From: Phoronis ovalis
Taxonomy: Eukaryota > Phoronida > Phoronidae
Direction of reading: 5' to 3'
DNA: 13,044 nt
NCBI GenBank assembly: GCA_028565635.1
Contig: JAOXYB010040839.1
Coordinates: 1-13,044, forward strand
Made by a program: the position numbers and the translations under genes. The number at the start of each line of letters is the position of its first letter. The stretch's first letter is position 1. Below are positions 1 through 8,669 of the stretch, piece by piece. Under the pieces are notes generated by a model, which worked only from the letters and a program-made list of their open reading frames with translations, was not told the origin of the DNA and ran no database searches.

Positions 1-108
1 GATGTGTTGAAGGCTCGACTTGAAACCTTCCAGCGAATCTGCTGAGGTAGTAGCACTGGGGATGGTGTTCCATATGCATATATGTAACACTATGGGTGAA
101 AATTAAAA
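1..108 (-). mobile_element. Antisense remnant of non-LTR retrotransposon ORF2 C-terminus
   Basis: Read on the minus strand this stretch encodes 36 residues without a stop, including WNTIPSATTSADSLEGFK followed by xxL. This is the W-N-x-x-P, then A-x-S-L-x-x-F-K-x-x-L pattern found just before the end of many LINE (CR1/Jockey/RTE-like) ORF2 proteins. Upstream of it (to the right of 108) the frame meets a stop and the similarity ends, as in a 5'-truncated LINE copy. The left part leaves the window. It lies in the intron of POSH before 173. The clade cannot be assigned. Confidence 0.6.
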
Positions 109-172
109 CTTCGAATTACTCTGGTTTTATTGCTTTCCTAATGGCTAAGAACTCAATTTATTTGAATTTCAG

Positions 173-268
173 GTTGTTAACAAACTTCCATCTCCGACAC
201 CTAGGTGTAAGGCATTATTTGATTTTGAAATTGATGAAAATGAAAAAGATTGCCTCAAGTTTCAAAAG
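173..268 (+). CDS. POSH: POSH exon: first half of SH3-2
   Basis: Residues 1-32 of the partial protein (96 nt, 32 whole codons). The acceptor is the TTTCAG before 173 and the donor is GTAAGT at 269. The peptide contains CKALFDF, the ALYDY-type start of an SH3 domain, followed by the acidic RT loop and DCLKF. It matches the start of POSH SH3-2, in which a proline-rich stretch precedes CKALYDF. The acceptor phase is 0, because the upstream intron ends exactly before a Val codon. The SH3 domain is finished by the next exon. Confidence 0.9.
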
Positions 269-3200
269 GTAAGTAACCTACAATCCCTGATTACAAAATT
301 TGCTTCGAATGTATGGGGATAACCAATATGAAAGTGGGTATGCATGTTCCAATAAAATTTCGCTTGAAAGGGTATTTTTTTCGAACCGCTGGCGCGTTAT
401 ACTGTTAGGGTCTGTTTTTTTTGGCTAAAATCACGAAAAGGGGTAATTTTTTGGGAGTGTGACACTTCATTAGGGGTGTTTTTTCCCAAAAGTCACTTCC
501 TTAGGATGTATTTTTTGCAGAATTTCACTTTGTTAGGGGCTTTTTTGAAAAGCCATGTTGGAACATGGGTGCCCACTTTCGTTTTGACTGCCCCTCCCGG
601 GAGGATAAGCTGTATTTTTCAACACAATTTCCAACACTTTGTAGAATCATGTGATTGTTTTACTGTCAAACTTAATGATAGTGCATATCTTGATTTGTGC
701 ACAAGGCTCAGCTGCATTAGGAAATGAATCTTATGTTAATAAGTAAAGCAATAAATGGAACCCTGCTTTAAAAATAGTCTCCTTTGATTATAGGATGAAG
801 TGCTAACTGTGATCCGCCGTGTGGATGATAATTGGGCTGAAGGTAAACATGGTGATAGGATAGGAATCTTTCCAATAGCATTTGTTGAGGTAAGTCTTGT
901 TGCAGCCAGTGCATATAAGCAGCAAAATAGTAATTAAGATTTGATTCACATAGCAAGCGTGAATAATATAAAAGGCAATGTACAAAATTCATATTTAGTT
1001 ATATCAAAAATATTTTCCGTCCCATCTTGGTATCTAACGTCATTTATAATTTTTCAGTTAAAAATCTAAACATGATACCTGGGTGTTACCTTTCATTATA
1101 ACATACAGCAGATTGGAAATGATACATTTCTTGTTTTTTTTATCTTTTTAGTAGCACTTTGTATAGTGTAGAGTTGACTTCCTATAATTTATGTTGTTAA
1201 GAAACCGTCAAATTCATTCAACCATAACACTGGGTTATATTGCATAATTTATGTGGGAAATTTGCTTTATACAAGAAATAACAGGTGTAACTGTACAGAC
1301 TATATACTGTATAAATGTACTAAATAAACTATAAACTAGAAAAAGTCAAAAATTTGTTTTAAAATTAATAGTGCATATTATTATCATATAGGGATAGAAA
1401 TTTATATAGAGATTTAAACTCAATTTTTAACAAAAATGAATTTAAAAATACAACAAGGGTCTAAACTTAGACTAGTGTAACTGATAAAGAGTAAAAGTCT
1501 ACTAGTTTGATTATAGGACCAATAATATAGTAGGGTGGTAGAAATTAATTTTTGATACAGGAAATAACATTGGGATGTGCCTGTTTCTGTATGTATGTAT
1601 CTTCTCACCTGATCTTCTCAGCAGGACAATGTACTGCTGTAATACAAGACTATAGACATTTATATACTGAGTTGTAATTTGGACCCAGTTGTGGTTTTAA
1701 CATTGGGAAATGAAATGGGTTTTCCTTTTGCTACAAAAACAAACAACCTAATCAAGTTCTTAGAACAGACAAGTACTCTCAGCAGAGCCAAAAGGCCTTT
1801 AATCCAAAAGTCGGGGAGATTAAAAGTTTAAAGCTAAATCCAATGTAAGTTTGGATCAACAAAGGATAAAATATATTGAATGCACTTACCATAGCACACT
1901 CTTAATTTGTTTGCTTTTCAAAAAAAAGGTTTACACCCTCGAAAGTGTTTTGCCATTACATCTGCTAAAGTACTGAGATAATTTTGTATTCATGTGTTAA
2001 ATGCAAATGTCATAATTTTATAACATTATGATTGATGTGGAAAGATTCACCAAATTGTGAAATTGTAACAAGTGTTCCCTGCATTCGATATAAAATGTTG
2101 CTTCAACACCAGACATTTAAAATTAAGTCCTTTGCACTTGTTGTGACCTTTTAACCACAAAATAAGGTTGTTAAATGTTATTTTAATTGAAGTGGTTTAA
2201 TTTGTTTCAAGCCTCAGCAGTTAGTCTATGTTTCTTTGCTAAATATGTTCAGTTCCCTATAGGAGGAGGCACTAACATTGTTCTAATGAAGAGATCCCTG
2301 CTGGGACTCAAGAAAAACAATTTACAACATTTTGGTTCCTGTGGTTTTCAAATTTAGCCTTTACATATTGCTGTTATAGGTCTGATTAGGGTTTTCTAAA
2401 TAAATCCAGAATTAGGCTCAAAGGAAAATAAAATATTCAGGTATTAAAACTGACAAACTTTTAGATAGAAGGCACTGGTAGAGCCAATTTATTAATAATA
2501 CATGAACTTTGCAATTGTGTACTTTCAATAAATCTATAATATTTCATATAGTTTTAATAAGATTTCAACATGAAATCTACTATTAGACTAGATACTTCTG
2601 GAATTCTCAAACTGCTTGGCCAAATTGATACTTTATCATTGGATATTTAATTAGCACAGTGAGCAAAATCTTGTTGGAGAACAAATTGCAAGATCATACC
2701 AGGTACAGTTCTATCTTTGGCAGATAACAGAAATTTACTTATTGGAAGCATCAACTGTTGTAATATATCAGAATGTTATATGAGTTTTAATATTTCAGAT
2801 GAATGAAGCAGCAAAGAGTCTTGTCACCTCTCAAGCTGGGTAAGTTATCTAAAAAGTATATCCAACTTTCCGGTGTCAGTCTGAAAATCATATACCATTT
2901 TAATAGTTTCAGTAGAAAAAAAGTTAACATTTTTTAAGCATGAGTGATGCAATACCTAAAAAGCTGTTAAGTTTGAATATTTTCTGAAATTTTTGATACT
3001 GCGAGTTTTTATACACTGTATATATGATACAGTTCTTATATGCAAAATACTTTATTCATGAGGTCACTCAACTAGGATATTCAGGCAATGAACTTGTAGT
3101 CATATTTCGACTGTTATGTGATATTATTTCCATGGTAACTGCACCTCCTTAGTACTAACTGTGATTTCTTGTTTACTTTTCTAGGACATCGTCAAATGCA

Positions 3201-6200
3201 GAAGGCAGTACCTCTGTACCAAAAGCACAAAAACGCCATTCACTAACCTCATTATCACCACAGCATCAGTCATCATTAGCTACTCAACAACAAAGGCATT
3301 CTACTGAGCTAGGAAACAGTGTTAGCTTTACACCTGGGATTGTTGATACTTCGTCATCCTCCCCGTCTACAAGTGGCTCCAGGATAGGTAGTGTGCAGAA
3401 TGGTCGCAGTTCAGGTCCATCAAGCCCTCGACTGGGAGCTATGGCACCGACACAACAGGATTCTTACAAAAACCTGTAAGTAGTGCACCAGAGTACAGAT
3501 ATAGATTTGTAAGCTTAGTAACTGCAAAATTATATTTTGAGCCTTGCAACTACACGTATGTGGTCATCTTTGATTGGCATATTCATAAAACTAACATCAC
3601 AATATAGTGTGGAAATACAAATAACCTTGAGTTCATGTGTATATATATCTTACATTTGTTTACATGTTTGTATCATGCAGCCAGAAATAGCTGTTTCACA
3701 CAATGGGCCACAGTTATTACTCCTGCTGAAAATTCTCATAACTAACTAGTGGATTTCACTACTGTAATACTGTCATGTGTCACACTGTGCTTCAGAGTTA
3801 TCTAAGCGGGACCACAGGAAAAACATGCATGCTTTTGAATGCAAAACAGAATTGGTCTCATTTTGGAACACTTAATTTTCTTATCAGTTAACGATAAGTA
3901 CTACATTTAAAATGAGATTTTTGATCTGTTCTTTATATTACAGTTACGTGTCTTTGTATAACTATAAACCTTTAAAAGATGATGAATTGGAACTTTGGAA
4001 GAATGCATATTATGAAGTTACTGAAAAATGTCAAGATGGTTGGTTCAAAGGCATGTGCACAAAATCATATAAAGTTGGCGTCTTCCCTGGCAACTATGTG
4101 CAGCCGGCCAAGTAAGTGAATAAAGTTGATTCTGGGAAATGATTGGATAAAAGCCTTAAAAAGTATAAGATGCGTGACTTTTGTAACATTTTATTTCACA
4201 CTCATTTAATTGTTTTACGAAATACTGAGATTTTAAATTTATAAGATATGTATTAAACAATATTACAACAAAGTGTCATGCAGTTTCAGACTGTGATAAA
4301 ATGGTATGTTATACTATTTCTGTTACCAGACATGGAGATGTGAGAAATATACGAGCTACTGGTAATGGCTCCTCAGCACCACTGCCAGGAACAGAGTATC
4401 AAGTCAACAAACCACAGGCTGAGCAAAACCAAACAGGAAGTAGAAATCAAAATTCTCCAAACCAATCAGTGAAAAGAACTCAGTCTGTTTCGCATCAGGC
4501 ATCAAGCACACGGATTCCTGTATCGGGAACTAATAGTAGTGCAAACAGACCAACTCCTGCAAGGTCTACTTCTATTTCTAGTAGTCAAGTGACTAATCAT
4601 GTTACTAGGACAATGTCAGTGCCCATGTCGTCTGTTAATCCTGTACCCCCTGGTGGGGTTCTGGTGAAACAGCCCTCATCTAGAGCTCCAAATATGGAAA
4701 AGAAAAATGCAACCAAAGCTTCCAAGACAACAGCTAATATGACAACAGCAGCCGCACAAAAACAACATACTCCTGCAAATTCCAGTGGTCAAGCTCTAAA
4801 TACTAACACTACTACACCACCAAATGTTGTGATAGGAGCTACTGGTCCAGCTCCCCCAATACCTGCAAGGGTGAGTCACAACAGAAACTAAAGACATAGT
4901 ACAATGTATTCCATGGCTTGAAAATCCTTGTGCAGAGGCCAATTGTATTCCCTTTATATTGTGGTACATTTCACTGAAACACACTTGATATAAGAAACCT
5001 AGCTAGTAAGAAATGGAAAGCTCCCTCTGAATCTCGTATTGGTATGAATAATGGTCTTATACCATTATTCCCTTGAAGCATTAACATATCATTTTTAAAT
5101 TGAATATTTTAAATTGTAATATATTTATTTTATTAGCTAAAAGAGAAAAAAGATAAGGAAAAAGTAGGTTTACAGTTTATGAAACGACTAACAAGTGGTA
5201 AAATAAAGAAATCCAAATCTCCACCTCCAAATAGTGACAGTCCTGTGCCGGGGGACTCTCCAGTTATAGGACATACACGGTATGTTATCATAAAAAAGGA
5301 GTGTTGTTTGCTTCAAGACTCCTTGTAGCTTATGCTCTGACTCAACGTTATTCTGTGCATGCGAATCATATCTAAAGGCATGTTTTTATGTTGAAGAAAA
5401 TTGACAAGAATTTTGTTGTTTTTTTTACTTGTGTGGTGTTTATTATTGCTTGTTAAATGTACAAATATTGCATGACAAGTTTTGCTACCTGTTCAAAATA
5501 CTCCCTGCTGTTGGTATGCTCACATGCTTCTTCACTTATTGTTATTCACTTGTTTGAAACAATGTTTTTTTTACTTTTTGTATAGACTGATTTTTTTCTG
5601 AGCTCCTCCTACAACCATTCATAAATTAAAAATTAAACAGGAATATACGATTTCTTTTTATGTAGTGTTTCCAATGCATCATGTACTTGTTAATGTCATC
5701 TGTATCTAATCCTAGTGCCCAAATCTGTATTCACATATAGCTACCAGTGTTTGGGGCTAGCATAAAATAGCCCGCAATATGGTATTAAGAAACACTTCTT
5801 TTGCATTAATGAGATATGTGAAGATAAATTAATGAAAATGCTAATGGTTTTACTTGGTCTATGGATCATGGTCCAAGTGACAAGCCATGTTTATTCCTAA
5901 TGCATGTTATTCTTTGCATGCAGGTCTGGGTCTCTTCCATTGGTTGATATAGATTTACCTGCAGAGGGAGCTACAGCGGCTCCGATACCTAGCCATCAGA
6001 AGTCAGGCTCGTTAGATTCTAGTACACCACCCCAAAGGCCTAAACCAAAACCTTTAGTTAGAGAAAGGTATGATAGTTTCCTTATACTGGCACATATAGT
6101 CACTGCGCTGTCACTTTGTGGTACTGTAACATGCTATGTACCAAGCTTACTCTACTTGACCCATACAAATTTTCAAATGATGAAAAAATAATGGATGCAT

Positions 6201-7175
6201 GTAAAACAAATAGGAAATGACCAACCAAACACAGGTGAAAGGTATTTCAGCACCTTAATAGTTAGGCAAATGAAAAGCATTTCACAAGCACCTACCTTTT
6301 ACGAATTTGCCACTGAATTTATTATGGTCCATGATTTTTAGTAGTATTTTAAAAAATAGTTTTTGAGTGTTGCAAAATTTATATTTTGCGCAATATCCTG
6401 CTTAGGACGTAATGTTGTATGCTTTTGCTTTTTCTTCTGCCACATTGCCAGTGGAGTAAATAACAAAAGCTAATTTTTTTTTTGTTTATAACTAATATGA
6501 TAAGAAAATTAACGTCTTTTTAATGAGATACTCTAGCATTTTACACTTGTTTGGGGTGATATATTGGGGTGAATATACCCTGTAGCTACTAACTACTTTA
6601 GTTAGTTGCACGTATTGCATTTAGTGTACAAACGTATACTCGTCCCTGGTTAACCTGGAAATTGTTTTCTGAGTTATACTCTCCTGTGGTAAAATGCTAA
6701 ATGCTGGTTTGTGGCTGATCATTTTATGATTGATCAAGCTTAATCTTCCAGAGAATTGCTGAGGAATTGCATAATCTGAGTTCCTTAAGGATTTAAAACA
6801 CTGAGGAAATGCTATTGGTGTAAACACAAATTTGCTATGAAAATTTTCGACATCATTATACAGTGTCACAAACCATAATTTTGTATATGCGGCAGAGCAT
6901 AACTCAGACACCTACAGTACCATTTTACTAGCTTTAATCTTCATTGATGCACTGACTTGTTCAACTTCGACTAAGTTGTCTAAAATCAGGAGTACTTCTT
7001 TTTCAGATATCGTTGTATTGTTCCATACCCACCAAATTCTGATGTTGAACTTGAGCTCAAAGTTGGAGATGTTGTATACGTTCATAAAAAGAGAGATGAT
7101 GGTTGGTTTAAAGGAACATTATCCCGGACTGGGAAGACTGGTCTCTTCCCTGGTAGTTTTGTACAAGATTTTTAA
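173..7175 (+). CDS. POSH: POSH/SH3RF-family E3 ligase scaffold, C-terminal 562 residues (9 exons, 5'-partial gene)
   Basis: Spliced coding sequence: 173-268, 794-889, 2799-2839, 3185-3475, 3944-4111, 4330-4870, 5137-5279, 5924-6067 and 7007-7175. The exons total 1689 nt, in frame throughout, with GT-AG at every intron. Seen: three SH3 domains (residues about 12-64, 176-229 and 508-562, counted from the first exon here), each with the ALYDY-like, Trp and GxFPxxxV signatures, and low-complexity linkers rich in Ser, Asn and Gln. The last SH3 runs straight into the stop, as in vertebrate SH3RF1 and SH3RF3. Known for the family: an N-terminal RING and four SH3 domains; a Rac-GTP-binding segment between SH3-2 and SH3-3; assembly of MLK/MKK/JNK complexes; ubiquitin ligase activity. 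The RING and SH3-1 are not in the window, so the gene starts upstream. The linkers are shorter than in human SH3RF1. Family call is firm; orthology to SH3RF1 versus SH3RF3 cannot be settled here. Confidence 0.93.
330..580. mobile_element. Inverted-repeat-flanked element with a minisatellite core (MITE-like)
   Basis: The 23 bases at 330-352 are the reverse complement of 558-580 with 20 of 23 matches; weaker similarity continues outward for about 15 to 20 bases on each side. Between them lie tandem units of about 31 bp. This is the layout of small non-autonomous DNA elements with internal tandem repeats. No transposase is present. True termini and a target-site duplication could not be fixed. 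It sits inside the POSH intron 269-793. An open frame of 83 codons across it is chance. Confidence 0.6.
361..557 (+). repeat. Degenerate tandem array, period about 31-32 bp
   Basis: About six units, each with a CACTT-like start, a TTAGG or AAGGG core, a run of five to eight T, and a short variable end. Clear TTAGG cores start at 405, 470, 501 and 533, with degenerate cores near 367 and 437; the spacing is 31 to 33 bp. The last three units are the best preserved. The TTAGG cores are not adjacent, so this is not telomeric repeat. Confidence 0.65.
794..889 (+). CDS. POSH: POSH exon: second half of SH3-2
   Basis: Residues 33-64 (96 nt, phase 0 on both sides), between the TATAG acceptor and the GTAAGT donor at 890. 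It reads [17 protein letters not shown] and ends GIFPIAFVE. Trp46 and Pro59 are the ligand-binding residues expected in an SH3 domain. [16 protein letters not shown] is a hallmark of POSH SH3-2, which makes this exon one of the strongest family identifiers in the window. Confidence 0.93.
890..2798 (+). other. Large POSH intron (1.9 kb), no feature seen
   Basis: The longest intron of the window, AT-rich, phase 0. Both strands carry only short stop-bounded frames with no recognisable peptide. There is a short GTAT microsatellite near 1589-1601. I see no RNA gene or mobile-element coding remnant. Confidence 0.75.
2799..2839 (+). CDS. POSH: POSH micro-exon after SH3-2
   Basis: A 41-nt exon encoding [14 protein letters not shown], whose last Gly codon is completed by the next exon. 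The acceptor is TATTTCAG and the donor is GTAAGT at 2840. It matches the x-N-x-A-A-K-x-L segment that follows SH3-2 in POSH proteins. It is too short to be found by ORF length. It is supported by position, consensus splice sites and exact phase compatibility (0 in, 2 out). The Met here is internal, not a start. Confidence 0.82.
2840..3943 (+). other. POSH introns flanking exon 3185-3475
   Basis: Introns 2840-3184 (345 nt) and 3476-3943 (468 nt), both phase 2. They are AT-rich with consensus ends (GTAAGT to TTTCTAG, and GTAAGT to TTACAG). A 70-codon frame at 3537-3749 has no family resemblance and is intronic. No other feature is visible. Confidence 0.75.
3185..3475 (+). CDS. POSH: POSH exon: Ser-rich linker between SH3-2 and SH3-3
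   Basis: Residues 78-175 (291 nt, phase 2 at both ends). The sequence is rich in Ser, Thr and Gln and is presumably disordered. It has a basic motif [10 protein letters not shown] (residues 94-103) resembling the KRRHS-x-x-x-SPP motif that vertebrate POSH carries in this linker, and a second RHS at QQRHST. By analogy with vertebrate POSH this linker holds the Rac-binding segment; that placement is inferred. Donor GTAAG at 3476. Confidence 0.85.
3944..4111 (+). CDS. POSH: POSH exon: complete SH3-3
   Basis: Residues 175-231 (168 nt, phase 2 at both ends), between TTACAG and GTAAGT at 4112. One exon encodes the whole SH3 domain: YVSLYNYKP (ALYDY box), DDELEL (RT loop), [10 protein letters not shown] (Trp208) and GVFPGNYV (Pro223, Tyr226). 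[10 protein letters not shown] and GVFPGNYV match POSH SH3-3 closely. WKN at 193-195 replaces the more usual basic-Lys-Gly turn. The length is a multiple of three, so skipping the exon would keep the frame. Confidence 0.93.
4330..4870 (+). CDS. POSH: POSH exon: long disordered linker between SH3-3 and SH3-4
   Basis: Residues 231-411 (541 nt, phase 2 in, phase 0 out). The acceptor is TTACCAG and the donor is GTGAGT at 4871. The open frame extends past both splice sites (4301-4891), but the consensus sites and phase match set the exon. The protein is rich in Ser, Thr, Asn, Gln and Ala. It carries three similar basophilic motifs, RTQSVS (280-285), RSTSIS (309-314) and RTMSVP (324-329). It ends in PPIPAR (406-411), which fits the class II SH3-ligand consensus PxxPxR. 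No folded domain is visible. Confidence 0.87.
5046..5070 (+). repeat. Perfect 10-bp inverted repeat with 5-nt loop in intron
   Basis: GAATAATGGT (5046-5055), loop CTTAT, ACCATTATTC (5061-5070). It can form a short hairpin in POSH pre-mRNA, 66 nt upstream of the acceptor for exon 5137. No known RNA family is recognised. Confidence 0.7.
5137..5279 (+). CDS. POSH: POSH exon: basic KEKK/SPPP conserved segment
   Basis: Residues 412-459 (143 nt, phase 0 in, phase 2 out), between TTATTAG and GTATGT at 5280. It is strongly basic at first ([17 protein letters not shown], then [12 protein letters not shown]) and then Ser/Pro-rich with three SP sites. The pattern of a Lys/Glu-rich stretch, hydrophobic Leu-rich turn, basic stretch and SPP is shared with the corresponding conserved island of vertebrate POSH, which supports it as a real exon. 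Function of the island is not known to me. Confidence 0.85.
5280..5923 (+). other. POSH intron, no feature seen
   Basis: A 644-nt phase-2 intron, T-rich, with no recognisable coding or repeat element. Confidence 0.75.
5924..6067 (+). CDS. POSH: POSH exon: pre-SH3-4 linker
   Basis: Residues 459-507 (144 nt, phase 2 at both ends), between GCATGCAG and GTATGA at 6068. It contains two similar SGSL motifs, RSGSLPL and [10 protein letters not shown]. The second corresponds to the conserved HRK-x-x-SLDS motif of vertebrate POSH. It ends with a basic, proline-rich run, [14 protein letters not shown], leading into SH3-4. The frame stays open to 6191 in the following intron, but the donor and the phase match with the next exon fix the end at 6067. 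Confidence 0.87.
6068..7006 (+). other. POSH intron before the last exon
   Basis: A 939-nt phase-2 intron. It holds a small duplication GGGGTGATATAT / GGGGTGAATATA around 6553-6578 and a 7-bp hairpin ACTAACT/AGTTAGT at 6588-6606. A 96-codon minus-strand frame at 6621-6911 has no recognisable domain. No gene is supported. Confidence 0.7.
7007..7175 (+). CDS. POSH: POSH last exon: complete SH3-4 and stop
   Basis: Residues 507-562 and TAA at 7173-7175, after the acceptor TTTTTCAG. The SH3-4 reads [10 protein letters not shown], then [24 protein letters not shown] in two overlapping conserved blocks, then [11 protein letters not shown], and stops three residues later. YPP in place of ALYDY, the VHKKR-DGW-KGTL block and [11 protein letters not shown] are diagnostic of the POSH C-terminus. 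The exon is frame-shadowed by another open frame at 6976-7197, which is not coding. Confidence 0.95.
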
Positions 7176-7291
7176 AATTACATCAGGCTTTCTGTAAATA
7201 TTTTATCCTTTAGTAAATGTCTGCTCAGATCATTTTCCTGTCAGATACATAACTGAAGTGGAACTCTGCAAAAGATCACCTTAACTTATCC

Positions 7292-7303
7292 GGGGGGGGG
7301 GGG
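7292..7303 (+). repeat. 12-base G homopolymer
   Basis: An uninterrupted run of 12 G in otherwise AT-rich DNA, about 120 nt after the POSH stop and so probably in its 3' UTR. The true length is likely uncertain because of sequencing slippage. Confidence 0.9.
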
Positions 7304-7410
7304 TAAATTTTACTCCAAAAGCCTGTCAAAGTCGGACCAATTTGATCCAAAATGATGAAAAATAACCCACATTTCTAGAAAATCAAAGTAGAGCTGACAT
7401 ATATGTTCTG

Positions 7411-7436
7411 CCTTTTCACATTAAAAGTTGAAAAGG
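7411..7436 (+). repeat. 8-bp stem-loop in the POSH 3' UTR region
   Basis: CCTTTTCA at 7411-7418 pairs with TGAAAAGG at 7429-7436 across a 10-nt loop. The stem is moderately weak. No known element is recognised. Confidence 0.5.
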
Positions 7437-7757
7437 GAAAGAAGTACTATCACAACAAAAAAACAATCCTGGCTCATATTAACACTGTATCCTCAAAATA
7501 AGGACTCCTACCTACTGTATACCTGGAATGTCAAAACAGTGAGCCCATATTCTTGACACATCCCCAAATGTCAATATGTAGTGACTACCCCTGGGATAGG
7601 CGTACTCGAAAAGTTAAGAAAGTTTCAATTGTTTTGTCTATTAGTACCTGGCCACTTTAGTCACTCAAACTACGAATCATTTTCCTAAAGTTAAACATAA
7701 TATTTCACAACTGGTATACAATGCCCTGCTTTGGGACAGGAATGCAGACATCGACTC

Positions 7758-7763
7758 AATAAA
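7758..7763 (+). terminator. Candidate poly(A) signal for POSH
   Basis: AATAAA, the first canonical hexamer after the stop, giving a 3' UTR of about 0.6 kb. A T-rich stretch at about 7808-7850 could serve as downstream element. Use is inferred. Confidence 0.4.
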
Positions 7764-8663
7764 TATCTAACTCAATTTATATTAAATCAGATTGCAACTT
7801 TACAGTAGTTTTTTCTTATTATTTGTTATTTATAGATCTTCTTTTGATCTCCATCATGATTTGTGATCTCCCAGTGCTTTTTCAAACACTTATTATATAA
7901 TTAATTGTTATACTGCATTGTACATTATCATTCTCATCAATTTGTAGAAATAGTTGAGCACGAAAATGTTTGGTTTACCAATTTATTGTCCTGTAACTTG
8001 CATGAATCAGTATTTGTTGCAAAGAAATGTATCTTTAGATTTGCGATCAGCAAAACGAATTACAATTGTTTTTTAATGCATAACTGAAAAGGTCGTTTTA
8101 AGTCTGTAGCATAGTTTGGAAAGAGATTTAAAAGGAAGAGTGCATCGTTTTATAAAAACTCTACCTTCTTTGCTCAGCTTAAATGATTATTCAGTAGACA
8201 TTTTACCAGATTAGGCAACAAGGAAAACAAAGTTGAATTTTCTGCTTCATAAGGATGGTTCTTGAACACTGTCAGCCCTTAAAAACATATCTGCACCTTG
8301 ACAGTTTTGAATCCCGTTTCTTGGTTCTTCAGAAGTAATGGTTATGATCATAGATCATGCTGAGAGTGATATACCCAATCTATTCATGTTGTCCACTTCC
8401 AAAACAGATACAGTTGTTTTCAAACAATATGAATATTGGTGGCATTCGGGAACTATCTAATCAAACTAAAATACCTTTGACAAAAATATTTATTATCCTT
8501 TAACCTTGTTGAGACATTTGTGTAGTTGTAAACTGGAAAAGAGTCATCGACCTAATTTGTTGGTATGTTGTGTTTTCAGCTGTGCTCTCTGATAACATTG
8601 GAGATGTTCTTTGACTTTCGTACAAAATATATGTGAGAATATATTTAACAAATTAAATTCATT

Positions 8664-8669
8664 TTTATT
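8664..8669 (-). terminator. Candidate poly(A) signal for the MSP gene
   Basis: TTTATT on the + strand, hence AATAAA on the minus strand, about 1.1 kb past the stop at 9745. It is the first canonical hexamer I find on that strand. Another lies at 8489-8494. Use is inferred. Confidence 0.33.

Larger units (their letters stand above)
269..793 (+). other. POSH intron within SH3-2
   Basis: A 525-nt phase-0 intron that splits SH3-2 between FQK and DEV. It contains the inverted-repeat element at 330-580; otherwise nothing recognisable. Confidence 0.85.

Noticed and set aside
405-537. TTAGG cores as interstitial telomere repeats
   Set aside because: They are about 31 bp apart within longer units, not adjacent 5- or 6-mers.
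476-727. An 83-codon open frame on the + strand
   Set aside because: It lies in the POSH intron, covers the minisatellite and inverted repeat, and has no recognisable domain.
768-992. Open frames on the minus strand opposite the second SH3-2 exon
   Set aside because: They are antisense shadows of the exon 794-889, whose + strand peptide is clearly POSH.
5843-5880. Imperfect palindrome around ACTTGG ... CCAAGT
   Set aside because: Only six base pairs with a long mismatched middle; expected by chance in a window this size.
6621-6911. A 96-codon minus-strand frame
   Set aside because: It is inside a POSH intron and has no family resemblance or splice support.
7290-7610. A second inverted-repeat element, suggested by TATCC-G-run at the left and CCCCTGGGATA at the right
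   Set aside because: The match is only a few bases long and depends on the G run; no internal repeats or target duplication are visible.
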